The notes under the pieces: model-generated
The model's database searches: none
Told to the model about the DNA's origin: nothing
The model's input: only the letters and a program-made list of their open reading frames with translations
In this document: positions 26,481 to 35,656 of the stretch, piece after piece
Numbering within the stretch: position 1 is the stretch's first letter
How the letters are laid out: every line of letters begins with the position of its first letter
Position numbers and translations under genes: made by a program
From: Cyclobacteriaceae bacterium
GTDB lineage: Bacteria > Bacteroidota > Bacteroidia > Cytophagales > Cyclobacteriaceae
Direction: 5' to 3'
DNA: 64,000 bases
NCBI GenBank assembly: GCA_028278225.1
Contig: JANQEU010000079.1
Span: 62,001-126,000 of the forward strand

Positions 26481-29243
26481 ATGAGATATATTCTCTTATT
26501 TTTCGCTTTGTATTTACTCCCCTGGCTAAAACTAAGTGCACAAATAAGCCCTTTACCCATCACGGGGAAATATAACGATATGCCCCTGATCGAGGTATTT
26601 TCGCAGTTGGAAGAAAATTACCCGATCCGATTTTTCTATGATCCGGCTTGGGTAGATAGCATAAGCGTATCACTGGAAGCGGAAGGTTTAAATCTGGAAG
26701 AATTTCTCGACAAATTAATCGATGGAACTGATCTGGAGTACCACCTTGAGAAAAGTGGGAGAATAATCTTTACAAAAGGTCACAAAATCGTTAAGCTCCC
26801 GGAGAACTTTTTCAAAGAGGAAATTCCGGAAGAACCTAAGAGGATTACCTATTCCATATTCGACAAGAAGGAAGATCCTGAACTACTCCGGTCGGTACCA
26901 GACGTAGAAAGTAGAGAATTTACGATAGGTGATCAGCCTAATGCCAGTGGTGAGGCAACTATTTCCGGGTATATCAGGATGAGTAGCACTGGTGAACCAC
27001 TTATCGGAGCATCTGTTTTCATAACATCTCCTTTTGTGGGAGCTACCACCAATGCATTTGGCTATTATATGCTCACGCTGCCCCAGGGGAATTACCGGTT
27101 ACACTTTAAATCTGTAGGAATGGTAGAAACTACACGAAAAATAAACCTGCGGGGAGATGGACAATTTGACCTGAAAATGGACGAAGATATCATTCCGCTC
27201 GATGAAATTGTGGTACAAGGCGAACTTAATATCATAAACAGTATTCAAACTGGAAGAATTACATTGGATCAGGTAACCATCAAAACAATGCCAACTATCC
27301 TTGGAGAGATTGATATAATGAAGATTAGCCTTACTCTCCCGGGCGTTCAGACTGTCGGTGAGGGAGCATCAGGTTTCAATGTACGGGGAGGTGCTACCGA
27401 TCAAAATTTAATCCTTCTCGATGATGTGGTTGTCTATAATCCAAGCCATTTATTCGGCTTTTTTTCAGCGTTTAATCCGGATGCAATCAAAGGTGCTGGT
27501 CTTTACAAAAGTAGTATTCAGGCTGACTATGGAGGGAGAATTTCTTCTGTGCTGGACATAGCCATCCGGGAAGGTAGTAAGAAAAAACTGAACGTATCCG
27601 GCGGCATCAGTCCGGTCTCAGCCAAAGTCACCATTGACGGGCCCCTGAAAAAAGATACAACATCCTTCTTACTTGGAATTCGCAGTACCTATTCAGACTG
27701 GCTTCTGGAAGAGCTAAACGACGATCCGGAACTAAAAAATAGTTCTGCTTTTTTTGGAGATGTAATAGGGAAGATACATCATCAGGCCAACAATAATAAT
27801 TCTTTTACACTTTCAGGATATCACAGTCAGGACAGATTCGTTTTGAATGATGACACCGTTTACCGCTATAGCAATACCAATGTTATGTGTAAGTGGCGAA
27901 AAACCATTAACCACAGGCTGTTTAGCACCGTTTCACTGGGCTTTACCGAGTACAACTATAAAATTTCAAATGAAACATCTCCCGCTAATGCATTTGAGTT
28001 GAACTATGGTATTCAAAACTCAACTTTTAAGGGAAGTTTCGACTGGCTGCCTAATGCAAACCACGGAATCAAATTCGGCTTAAATACGACTCTCTATCGA
28101 TTAAACCCAGGTAGTATCAAACCAATTGGAGGCGAATCCATTGTAGATCCCAGAATACTTAACGAGGAAAAGGGACTGGAAACAGCACTCTACCTGGGCG
28201 ATGAGTACAAGTACAATGATCGCCTGAGTATTTACGCAGGTCTTAGGTTTTCTCACTTTGGTCTTCTTGGCCCGGGCCGGCAGTTTAAGTATTTGCCAGG
28301 ATTTTCAAGGGAAACACAGTTCATTACAGATACAGTCAGTTTTGGAAAAGGGAGTTTAATAAAAGCGTACAGCGGACCGGAATACCGCTTCTCGTCACGA
28401 TACAAGCTTCGTAATCAATCTTCAATCAAATTCAGTTATGACCGGACACAACAATTTATACATCAACTCACCAATACGACTGCTGTTTCCCCGACAGACA
28501 CATGGAGGTTGAGTAATGCCTTCGTAAAACCTCAAATCGGGGACCAGTATTCTGTTGGCTGGTACCGGACCTTCCCTGCATATGGTATTAACATTTCAGT
28601 CGAGGGGTATTACAAAAAAGTGAGGAACCTGCTGGAGTACAAATCCGGTGCAGACTTGCTGGTAAACGAGGTTTTGGAAACCGATGTGATCAATGCAAGG
28701 GGCAAATCATATGGAATGGAAGTTTTTTTCCGGAAAAAATCGGGAAAGTTGAATGGTTGGATTAGTTACACTTATTCCAGGGCTTTGGTAAAGGCACTGG
28801 GACCATTCAAGGTAGAACAAATAAATCAAGGTGAATTTTTTCCTGCAAATTTTGACAAACCACACAATTTGGCTGTTGTTACCAATTACAAGTTTAATCG
28901 CAGAATTAATATGTCCACAAACATAGTGTACACCTCCGGTAGACCGGTGACTTTTCCGATTGCAACGTACCAATTCAGGGGAAACACCTATTCACATTTT
29001 CCTGAAAGAAATCAACTGAGAATACCTGATTATTTCAGACTGGACTATTCAGTCAACATTGAAGGCAACCACAAGATCAAAAAACCATTTCATGGATCAT
29101 GGTCCTTTTCCATATACAATCTGACTGGAAGGAACAACGCTTATTCAATATTTGCGCGGACCGAAGACGGAAAGGTCCAGGTTTTTCAACTTTCAGTTTT
29201 TGCCGAACCCATTCCTACACTCACATACAACTTCAGGTTTTGA
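26481..29243 (+). CDS. TonB-dependent transducer-type receptor with N-terminal STN domain
   Basis: A 920-residue receptor counted from the ATG at 26481; an in-frame TTG at 26454 adds nine unlikely residues. The signal peptide (about 1-20) is followed by an STN domain (about 25-90, PLIEVFSQLEENYPIRFFYD) for signalling to FecR. A carboxypeptidase-regulatory domain (about 160-240) precedes the plug (GASGFNVRGGATDQNLILLD, about 292-311) and the barrel, which ends in an LTYNFRF strand. STN receptors switch on FecI/FecR pairs when they bind ligand. It begins a cluster with DUF4249 and MG2-domain genes, a set often linked to surface protein or polymer handling. The ligand is unknown. Confidence 0.92.
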   Translation: MRYILLFFALYLLPWLKLSAQISPLPITGKYNDMPLIEVFSQLEENYPIRFFYDPAWVDSISVSLEAEGLNLEEFLDKLIDGTDLEYHLEKSGRIIFTKGHKIVKLPENFFKEEIPEEPKRITYSIFDKKEDPELLRSVPDVESREFTIGDQPNASGEATISGYIRMSSTGEPLIGASVFITSPFVGATTNAFGYYMLTLPQGNYRLHFKSVGMVETTRKINLRGDGQFDLKMDEDIIPLDEIVVQGELNIINSIQTGRITLDQVTIKTMPTILGEIDIMKISLTLPGVQTVGEGASGFNVRGGATDQNLILLDDVVVYNPSHLFGFFSAFNPDAIKGAGLYKSSIQADYGGRISSVLDIAIREGSKKKLNVSGGISPVSAKVTIDGPLKKDTTSFLLGIRSTYSDWLLEELNDDPELKNSSAFFGDVIGKIHHQANNNNSFTLSGYHSQDRFVLNDDTVYRYSNTNVMCKWRKTINHRLFSTVSLGFTEYNYKISNETSPANAFELNYGIQNSTFKGSFDWLPNANHGIKFGLNTTLYRLNPGSIKPIGGESIVDPRILNEEKGLETALYLGDEYKYNDRLSIYAGLRFSHFGLLGPGRQFKYLPGFSRETQFITDTVSFGKGSLIKAYSGPEYRFSSRYKLRNQSSIKFSYDRTQQFIHQLTNTTAVSPTDTWRLSNAFVKPQIGDQYSVGWYRTFPAYGINISVEGYYKKVRNLLEYKSGADLLVNEVLETDVINARGKSYGMEVFFRKKSGKLNGWISYTYSRALVKALGPFKVEQINQGEFFPANFDKPHNLAVVTNYKFNRRINMSTNIVYTSGRPVTFPIATYQFRGNTYSHFPERNQLRIPDYFRLDYSVNIEGNHKIKKPFHGSWSFSIYNLTGRNNAYSIFARTEDGKVQVFQLSVFAEPIPTLTYNFRF

Positions 29244-29246
29244 CGG

Positions 29247-30419
29247 ATGAGGACTGTAACCAGAAATATCTTAATTAATGTGAGCCTTGCAGCATTGCTC
29301 ATGCAATGTGTTGAACCATTTGAGATAGAAATACCCGGAGGGTCTGATTTTATTGTAGTCGATGGACTCATCACCGACCAGCCCGGACCATATGTGGTTA
29401 ACATCTCAGTTTCGTCACCCCTGGGGTTTAATGATGCGGTGCCTGTAAATGATGCGAGTGTGAGCGTCGAAGAAGAAGGAGGAATAACTGAAACATTCAC
29501 ACTGGAGTCCCCTGGTCAGTATGTCAGTTCGTCACTTCAGGGTGTGGCCGGGCGCCGATACCGGCTACTTATTTCCACCCGGGACGGATCGAGATATCAA
29601 TCGGATTGGGTCACGCTGAAACCAAGCCCTCCCATTGATAGTGTGTATTGGGAATTTGACCAAAGACGGTCCATGGAGGGACAGGTTGAAGGTGTACAGT
29701 TTTTTGTGGATACACACGACCCTGAAAATAACACGAAATTCTATCGTTACAGGTGGACCGAAACATGGACCTACTTTGCCCCATTTGCCACGACGCTCGA
29801 TTATCTTGGAGATCTTAAAACTGCTATCAGGGATTATAATCGAACCTGCTGGATAGATGAGGCATCAAGAGTTATCAACCTCGCATCATCACAGGGAAAT
29901 GTTAAGGATGTGATATCAAATCAATCCTTAAATTTTGTTTCTACGGAAACCAACAGGTTAAATATCAGGTACTCAATTTTAGTGGAACAACTGGTAATGA
30001 ACGAGGATGAATACAACTACTGGAAAGGCTTGAAGGAAACCAATGCCGAAACGGGCGAGCTGTTTGACAAGCAACCGCAATCACTGATCAGTAATGTGGT
30101 CAACATAGATAATCCGGATGAAACAGTACTCGGATACTTTTCCGTATCAGGAGTCTCAACTCAAAGGGTTTTTATACAAAGAGGTGATCTGCCTGAGGGT
30201 ACCACTGTAAAGTCACTCTACGCTAAGTGTGAACTGATAGAGCTGGAATTCAGTGATCCTTTCAGCCTGGCAGAAAGGGAAGTTCTACGCAATATCAAAT
30301 GGGGTGTCTGGATGTTTGTTAATTTTTCGGGACCGGCATTCTTAGTGACAACACCGGAATGCGCGGACTGTACCATTCGGGGTGGATATACAACAAGACC
30401 GGATTTCTGGGTAGATTGA
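29247..30419 (+). CDS. DUF4249 lipoprotein
   Basis: A 390-residue lipoprotein; the signal ends LLMQC (Cys21) and is followed by the typical VEPFEIEIP segment. The next part, FIVVDGLITDQPGPYVVNIS, and the Ig-like beta-sandwich that carries it are hallmarks of DUF4249. These proteins are encoded directly behind TonB receptors in Bacteroidota and are thought to be surface-exposed partners. Here it follows the STN receptor by 3 bp. The ATG at 29247 is supported by the signal peptide. Function beyond association with the receptor is unknown. Confidence 0.9.
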   Translation: MRTVTRNILINVSLAALLMQCVEPFEIEIPGGSDFIVVDGLITDQPGPYVVNISVSSPLGFNDAVPVNDASVSVEEEGGITETFTLESPGQYVSSSLQGVAGRRYRLLISTRDGSRYQSDWVTLKPSPPIDSVYWEFDQRRSMEGQVEGVQFFVDTHDPENNTKFYRYRWTETWTYFAPFATTLDYLGDLKTAIRDYNRTCWIDEASRVINLASSQGNVKDVISNQSLNFVSTETNRLNIRYSILVEQLVMNEDEYNYWKGLKETNAETGELFDKQPQSLISNVVNIDNPDETVLGYFSVSGVSTQRVFIQRGDLPEGTTVKSLYAKCELIELEFSDPFSLAEREVLRNIKWGVWMFVNFSGPAFLVTTPECADCTIRGGYTTRPDFWVD

Positions 30420-30427
30420 ACTTAAGA

Positions 30428-32812
30428 ATGACGCGTAAGATTTTCTTCTCAATTTTGTGGTTTTCCTGCATAGTAACAGCCGGAAACTTTGGGCAATCAC
30501 AGAATAACTGGCAAGATCTCCAAACACATTTTGCAGAGTCGATTTCAAATAGATATATGGAGAAAGTATTTGTCCACACAGACAAGTCATTTTACTTCGT
30601 TGGGGAAACTGTCTGGCTGAAGGCCTACCTGGCCGATGCTTCTTTTGATGAACTATCCAACCTCAGCAAAATCGTTCAAATCGAACTTATCGATAGTAAG
30701 GGAAGGCCATGGTATCAGGAAAGGGTCCAGTTATCCGAAGGAACCGGAAAAGGCCAGTTCTATATAGAACAACAACTGCCATCGGGTATATACTATCTCA
30801 AAGCATATACTACCTGGATGAGAAATTTTGATGAGGAGCTTTTTTTTCGTAAAAGGATACTGATCATCAATCCCTTTGTTACGCTACCCGATATCGATGA
30901 TAGCACAATGGATCTGTCGGTCAGTTTTTTTCCGGAAGGGGGATCACTGACAGCAGGTATAGAAAATAAAATAGTCTACGAAATATCCGGTAAAGCAAGG
31001 GACCAGTACCACATCATTATCGAAAACAATCAAAAGGAAAAGGTCGCAGAGATCCTTACAAATAACATTATAGGCTCTCTGATGCTCGTTCCCGAGGTTG
31101 ACAGAAAATATTACCCATTGGATGTGACGCGGGTTGATTCTGTGAAAGTTGGGGATTTACCCGATATCAAATCCAGGAGTTTGACCCTTTCAGTACTGAG
31201 TGAACAGCCTCATGAGACACTTGAGGTCCGGGTGAGGAGTGTAAACCTTGCTGACCAAATCGTGTTTATCCTGGTTCAAAACGACGGACAAATTCAGTAC
31301 ACATCCATGCAAAGACTGGAAAATGGCGTTACAAACTTTTTCATCCCGACAAATGATTTTAAAACAGGGGTTAGCCATATTACCGTGTTCAATGAGGACT
31401 TTGAACATGTCAGCGAACGTCTTATTTTCATTCCTCCCGGCGAGGTTCAGATTTTGTCAGTTGCCACAAATAAAAAAGCATATGGAAACAGGGAAATGGT
31501 CAGATTATCTCTGAAGTCCTCTGAAGCCGTCAACCTTTCGGTTTCCGTGCATCGATATGAGCCGGGACTTGATGTGGCTCAGAATGACATCAGGGCAAAT
31601 TTCCTGCTAGGTTCGGATATTTCCTCGTCAACGCATGACAGTAGTTTATTCCTTAATAGAGATACAATAGTTCCGGCTTTGAAAGATCTTCTGATCGCAA
31701 GGAAATGGAAAGGCTTTTCATGGTCGGATGTTTTGTCACAAAACTCTTTTGAATCGAGGTATTTAATGGATTATGTATCTCCCATTGTGGGAGGAACAGT
31801 CCGGGGAAATGGATATGCCGGTAAGAATTTATTCATAGCCTTTCCCGGAAGAAATCCGGAGTTTTTTACTACGACATTGGATTCAAACGGTAATTTCATG
31901 GTGGAAGTACCCCCCTACATTGATTCAGGGGATATTTTATTTACAAGTGATGAATTCGAACTATCGGGAGTGGCCTTGATGCCATATTTTGATGCTCTTG
32001 CTGCGCCGTCACCAATGCCGTATGAAATTGACAGATCTCTCGAAACATTTATTGAAACCTACAGCGCTCATGTGCAAATAGCAAATGCCTATGAAAACCA
32101 GACCAGAATAAGGGGAATACCAAAAACCCGGAAAGTAAGGACTCCGTTCTACGGATCCGCCGAACATCATTATTTGCTGGATGATTATACCCGATTCAAA
32201 AGAATGGACGAAGTTTTTATTGAGTATGTCAGGAACGTACGGAGAAGGAAAAATGATGGGGCCTATATGTTTTATACGCTGGATTATTATGCCAATTTAT
32301 TTTCCAATGCCAGCAACCTGTTTTTTGATCAGCCGGCAATGACAATGATCGACGGAGTCCCTGTAGACGGTCCCAATACTGTTTTTGATTTCGATCCTTT
32401 AAAAGTTGAGAGGATCGATATAGTGACCCGTAAAATCCGGACAGGGAGTATCGATCATTACGGACTCGTCAATTTTTCTACGTATAATGGGGACTTTGGC
32501 GGCGTGGCACTACCTGACAACATCATCAGGAAATCGTACCAAGGAATTCAGAGACCGGTAGATTTCTATTCTCCAACTTATGAGGATGAGAAGAACTCCA
32601 CCTCCACTATACCTGATTACCGAAAAGTACTATTGTGGGAACCTGATATTTCAATTGAACCCGGCAATTTGGAATTGGTTTTTTTTACTTCCGATGATGC
32701 GGGTACTTATAAAATTGAAGTAAACGGAGTTTCATCTTCGGGCAAAGTCATTTATGAGCATAGTTTGTTTGAGGTCGTCGAATCTGAAATGGACAATACG
32801 ATAACCAGATAA
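30428..32812 (+). CDS. Exported MG2 (macroglobulin-like) protein with C-terminal plug-like domain
   Basis: A 794-residue protein from the ATG at 30428; the frame is open upstream into the DUF4249 gene, but the signal peptide starts at MTRKIFF. An MG2 domain is clear near residues 45-130 (VFVHTDKSFYFVGETVWLKA and a following SGIYYLKAYTTWMRNF). Further beta-sandwich domains follow. Near residues 640-710 a segment like a TonB plug appears (TMIDGVPVDGP and KVERIDIVTRKI). This architecture recurs next to DUF4249 genes in Bacteroidota. No barrel is present. A role in presenting or handling ligand with the receptor is inferred from gene order. Confidence 0.82.
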   Translation: MTRKIFFSILWFSCIVTAGNFGQSQNNWQDLQTHFAESISNRYMEKVFVHTDKSFYFVGETVWLKAYLADASFDELSNLSKIVQIELIDSKGRPWYQERVQLSEGTGKGQFYIEQQLPSGIYYLKAYTTWMRNFDEELFFRKRILIINPFVTLPDIDDSTMDLSVSFFPEGGSLTAGIENKIVYEISGKARDQYHIIIENNQKEKVAEILTNNIIGSLMLVPEVDRKYYPLDVTRVDSVKVGDLPDIKSRSLTLSVLSEQPHETLEVRVRSVNLADQIVFILVQNDGQIQYTSMQRLENGVTNFFIPTNDFKTGVSHITVFNEDFEHVSERLIFIPPGEVQILSVATNKKAYGNREMVRLSLKSSEAVNLSVSVHRYEPGLDVAQNDIRANFLLGSDISSSTHDSSLFLNRDTIVPALKDLLIARKWKGFSWSDVLSQNSFESRYLMDYVSPIVGGTVRGNGYAGKNLFIAFPGRNPEFFTTTLDSNGNFMVEVPPYIDSGDILFTSDEFELSGVALMPYFDALAAPSPMPYEIDRSLETFIETYSAHVQIANAYENQTRIRGIPKTRKVRTPFYGSAEHHYLLDDYTRFKRMDEVFIEYVRNVRRRKNDGAYMFYTLDYYANLFSNASNLFFDQPAMTMIDGVPVDGPNTVFDFDPLKVERIDIVTRKIRTGSIDHYGLVNFSTYNGDFGGVALPDNIIRKSYQGIQRPVDFYSPTYEDEKNSTSTIPDYRKVLLWEPDISIEPGNLELVFFTSDDAGTYKIEVNGVSSSGKVIYEHSLFEVVESEMDNTITR

Positions 32813-32825
32813 TTACCCAGAAGGA

Positions 32826-33581
32826 ATGTTCAACTCTAAGTCATGGCGGCTTTTTCCTTTTGTCATTATTTCAATGATGTGCCCCCAGGTATGTTTACCA
32901 CAATCAATCGATTACAACACCATTAAGGATGTTCGCCAAAGATCAACTGTGGAATTATACCGGTCGCATTTTGAACCCGGCTCAATTCTGAGAAACGGAA
33001 GTCGATACTACAAATACTACTATCACAATACCCTTGGGAATCAGTTCCTGGATCCTGAAATCGATCATGAAGGAAGCATCATTTTCAAAGGGATAGTTTT
33101 TAAAAATACTGCAATTCGATATGACATATATAATGATCTGGTGGTGGTCTCAGGGTCAGACGATGGTCTTTCCGATTTTTTCATGCCAGACATCAGAAAT
33201 ATTTCTGAATTCATGGTACATAGCAGGAAGTTCATTAATTACAATGACACAACAAATGGCATCCTGAACGATGGAATTTATGAAGTCGGATTTGAGGGGG
33301 AAAAAACAACGCTTCTCGTAAAAAGGAAAAAGAACTTCATTAAAAGTCAATCACAACGACAAGGAGAAAAGAATAGTTTTACAATTGATGATCAGTATTA
33401 TCTAATCACTACCAATGGCGCCTACAGATTAAGAAATGGTAAGGACATAGTTAAAAGCATGGAAAGCAATCCGGACATTGTGACTTATATCAGGGAGCAA
33501 AAACTGAAGTTTAAGCCGGGGAAGAGGTCCTGGGAAGAAGCATTACGCAAAGTGTTGAGTTACTACGAGCGTTTGGAGTGA
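32826..33581 (+). CDS. Exported protein of unknown function
   Basis: A 251-residue protein with a signal peptide (about 1-25, ending CLPQ). No recognised family. It is rich in Tyr, Asn and Asp with a predicted beta-rich body and a basic C-terminus (about 190-250). It follows the MG2-protein gene by 13 bp, so it is probably the last gene of the ECF-controlled locus. No terminator was seen after it on the plus strand. Confidence 0.7.
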   Translation: MFNSKSWRLFPFVIISMMCPQVCLPQSIDYNTIKDVRQRSTVELYRSHFEPGSILRNGSRYYKYYYHNTLGNQFLDPEIDHEGSIIFKGIVFKNTAIRYDIYNDLVVVSGSDDGLSDFFMPDIRNISEFMVHSRKFINYNDTTNGILNDGIYEVGFEGEKTTLLVKRKKNFIKSQSQRQGEKNSFTIDDQYYLITTNGAYRLRNGKDIVKSMESNPDIVTYIREQKLKFKPGKRSWEEALRKVLSYYERLE

Positions 33582-33638
33582 GTCCCGGAAATGGTTTAGC
33601 TATTTAGGGCGGAAAGAATACTTGGCATCAGATCAGAC

Positions 33639-33664
33639 AAAAAAAGCCGGGCGTTACACCCGGC
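33639..33664 (-). terminator. Rho-independent terminator of the end-joining cluster
   Basis: Read on the minus strand, GCCGGG (33664-33659), a 7-nt loop and CCCGGC (33651-33646) form a 6-bp GC stem followed by seven T residues (33645-33639). It lies about 45 bp after the stop of the last minus-strand gene (33708). Confidence 0.85.
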
Positions 33665-33707
33665 AATCCATCTTCATATCACAATGAATAAGCAAAGGAA
33701 AGGTTGG

Positions 33708-34067
33708 CTACATAGCTTTCTTGGAAGACTGATCTTCCTCCTTTTTTCCTTTCGCCTTCTCCATTGGTTTCTTCGCGTTCATTATTGCAGCGGCTGCCGC
33801 TTTGTTGATCAATTCTTCATTTCCATGGTAGTCAAAGCCTAGCGCTTTTAATTCCTCGACGATTTTACCGTATTCCTCGACGCGTGCAACTGTAAACATA
33901 TCACGGTTTTGGAAATAAACAGCTTCAATTATCGTAAGCGTCCTTTTCATCAACCCAAAGAGTTTTTCTTCATGGGTTTCATCCTGTTGCGATTCATAGA
34001 CTTCAGGTATCACTTCCTTCATTTTTTCAAAGTGTGACTTCAGGATATCTGAGGCGGTGGTTTTCAT
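33708..34067 (-). CDS. Small protein with a Ku-like basic C-terminal tail
   Basis: A 119-residue, mostly helical, charged protein with no signal peptide and no recognised domain. Its C-terminal segment AKKPMEKAKGKKEE (about 97-110) closely matches the tail of the Ku protein encoded in the same operon (SKKPMEKASGVKEEKK). The gene overlaps the TPR gene upstream by 4 bp and is followed by a strong terminator, so it is the last member of the end-joining operon. The tail suggests that it binds DNA or the same partner as Ku; this is inference from the shared motif. Confidence 0.75.
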   Translation of the reverse strand: MKTTASDILKSHFEKMKEVIPEVYESQQDETHEEKLFGLMKRTLTIIEAVYFQNRDMFTVARVEEYGKIVEELKALGFDYHGNEELINKAAAAAIMNAKKPMEKAKGKKEEDQSSKKAM

Positions 34068-34657
34068 TGTGCTATCGAAGTTAAGGTTTTTAATAATTCA
34101 TTGGCTACGCTATGGTCATACTCCGGAGACAATTCAATGTATTTGTCAATACATGGAATTGCTTCTTTGTAGTTTCTGAGAGATATATGAACCAGTCCCA
34201 GGTTGTAGTGGCTGTTAGGGAAGCGTGGTTCAATTTCAATCGCAATTTCAAAATGCATTTTGGCCAGGTCATAACTTCCCTTGTCGGAATAAACGTTGGC
34301 CAGGTTGTAGTGAGCTTCAAAATGTCTTGGATTTTCTTTCAGGCATTTCGTAAGGAAATCAACTGCTTTGGTTAGCTCTTCCCGTTGCGACATCAGGATC
34401 CCGAGGTTACAAAAAGCATCCGCTCTTGATTGATTTTGATCTACAGCTTGAAGGTAGAATTCAATCGCCCTTGGATCGCCTTGCTCGTCCAGGGCCAGTG
34501 CCTCCTCAAAATAGTTTCCTTTCTGCGGAAAAGAAATGATCTTAGACTGGTCAAATAAATTCAATTGACCGTATGCTTCCAGATTCTTTCGTCGTCTGAC
34601 TTTTCGGGCGCCTAGCTTTTCAGGTGGTGTGACCGGAAATTTTATAATTTTCCCCAT
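34064..34657 (-). CDS. TPR-repeat protein in the end-joining operon
   Basis: A 197-residue protein from the ATG at 34657. After a basic N-terminus (about 1-45) come at least four tetratricopeptide repeats (about 48-190), for example AFCNLGILMSQREELTKAVD and HYNLANVYSDKGSYDLAKMH. TPRs usually form protein-binding surfaces. It begins 4 bp after the Ku stop and overlaps the next gene by 4 bp, so it is made together with Ku. A scaffold role in end joining is possible but rests on gene order only. Confidence 0.85.
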   Translation of the reverse strand: MGKIIKFPVTPPEKLGARKVRRRKNLEAYGQLNLFDQSKIISFPQKGNYFEEALALDEQGDPRAIEFYLQAVDQNQSRADAFCNLGILMSQREELTKAVDFLTKCLKENPRHFEAHYNLANVYSDKGSYDLAKMHFEIAIEIEPRFPNSHYNLGLVHISLRNYKEAIPCIDKYIELSPEYDHSVANELLKTLTSIAQ

Positions 34658-34661
34658 CAAC

Positions 34662-35507
34662 TTAGCTCGCTTTTCTTGCTTTCCTTTCCTTCTTTTCCTC
34701 TTTTACACCGGAAGCCTTTTCCATTGGCTTCTTTGATCCTTTGGCAGCTTCTATACTCGCCTTTAAGGCAGTCATTATGTCCACTACTTCAGGCTCTTCC
34801 TCAGTGATTGACACAACTTCCCTGCCCTCTATTTTATTCGAGATCATCTCCCGGAGCGCGTTATTGTACTTGTCTTCCAACTTTATGTCATCAAACTTCT
34901 TAGTCATGGAATCCACAAGCATCTTGGCCATGTCAAGCTGCTCTTTTTCAGCTTCATCCTTCTCCGGAATATTCGGAACATTCCCTATCTCCCTGATCTC
35001 CTCGGGATAGCGGAGTTTATAAAGAAGTATCCCTGAATTGTGCGGAGTTAAGAGTACTACACTTTCCCTGTCCCTCAGCACGACTTTTCCTACTCCTACC
35101 TTTCCTGAGGCTTTCATGGTTTGACACAAAAGACTGTAGGTTTTGCCAGCCACCTCTCCGTCCGGCCCCGCAAAATAAGGCGCATCAAAAAGCGTGTGGT
35201 GGACTTCATCCTTATTGACAAATCCTTCGATCTCGATGACCTTGGTACTTTTTAACTTCACCTTCTCAAAATCGTCGGGTTCTATGATCACAAACTGCCC
35301 CGGCTCATATTGATAACCCTTTACAATATCCTCCTGCCGTAGAAGATCACCGGTTACTTTATCCCGCTTTTCGTATTTCACCGGGTTATTTCCCTCTTTC
35401 GACAACAGGTTAAACGAAATGGATTGTGCCGTATCAATGGCGTTATAGATCCTTATGGGGATGGTAACAAGTGAGAAACGAATATGCCCTTTCCAAATGG
35501 CTCGCAT
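34662..35507 (-). CDS. ku: Ku homodimeric DNA-end-binding protein
   Basis: A 281-residue bacterial Ku. The opening MRAIWKGHIRFSLVTIPIRIY (in two parts) and SISFNLLS are the standard start of the Ku bridge domain. GYQYEPGQFVIIEPDDFEKV (about 64-83) and a VVLLTPHNSGILLYKLRY segment (about 149-166) continue the core. The C-terminus is a basic extension (about 255-281, with KKPMEKASG and KKERKARKAS) as in Ku proteins that use Lys-rich tails to bind DNA and stimulate LigD. Ku threads onto double-strand ends and recruits LigD for non-homologous end joining. The ligD gene is encoded 149 bp upstream on the same strand. Confidence 0.95.
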   Translation of the reverse strand: MRAIWKGHIRFSLVTIPIRIYNAIDTAQSISFNLLSKEGNNPVKYEKRDKVTGDLLRQEDIVKGYQYEPGQFVIIEPDDFEKVKLKSTKVIEIEGFVNKDEVHHTLFDAPYFAGPDGEVAGKTYSLLCQTMKASGKVGVGKVVLRDRESVVLLTPHNSGILLYKLRYPEEIREIGNVPNIPEKDEAEKEQLDMAKMLVDSMTKKFDDIKLEDKYNNALREMISNKIEGREVVSITEEEPEVVDIMTALKASIEAAKGSKKPMEKASGVKEEKKERKARKAS

Positions 35508-35618
35508 TCTTCAAAGTTATAAATTTTCTGAAAGTTAATATTATTTTAATTTTTAATCAAAGTAAAGCCTATTAAATATTTGATAATCAATTATTTATGT
35601 AAACAATATATGAACTAC

Positions 35619-35626
35619 CAAATATA
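35619..35626 (-). promoter_or_regulatory. Possible -7 element for ku
   Basis: TATATTTG on the minus strand matches TAnnTTTG exactly, in an AT-rich gap of 149 bp between ligD and ku. It lies 112 bp from the ku start, and no convincing -33 element was identified. Confidence 0.3.
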
Positions 35627-35656
35627 ATTCTGCATCAAGTATTCTTGAAGTATATC

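Noticed and set aside
34741-35010. Plus-strand 89-codon frame
   Set aside because: Antisense to the Ku gene; Ser-rich shadow of the Glu/Lys-rich Ku tail.
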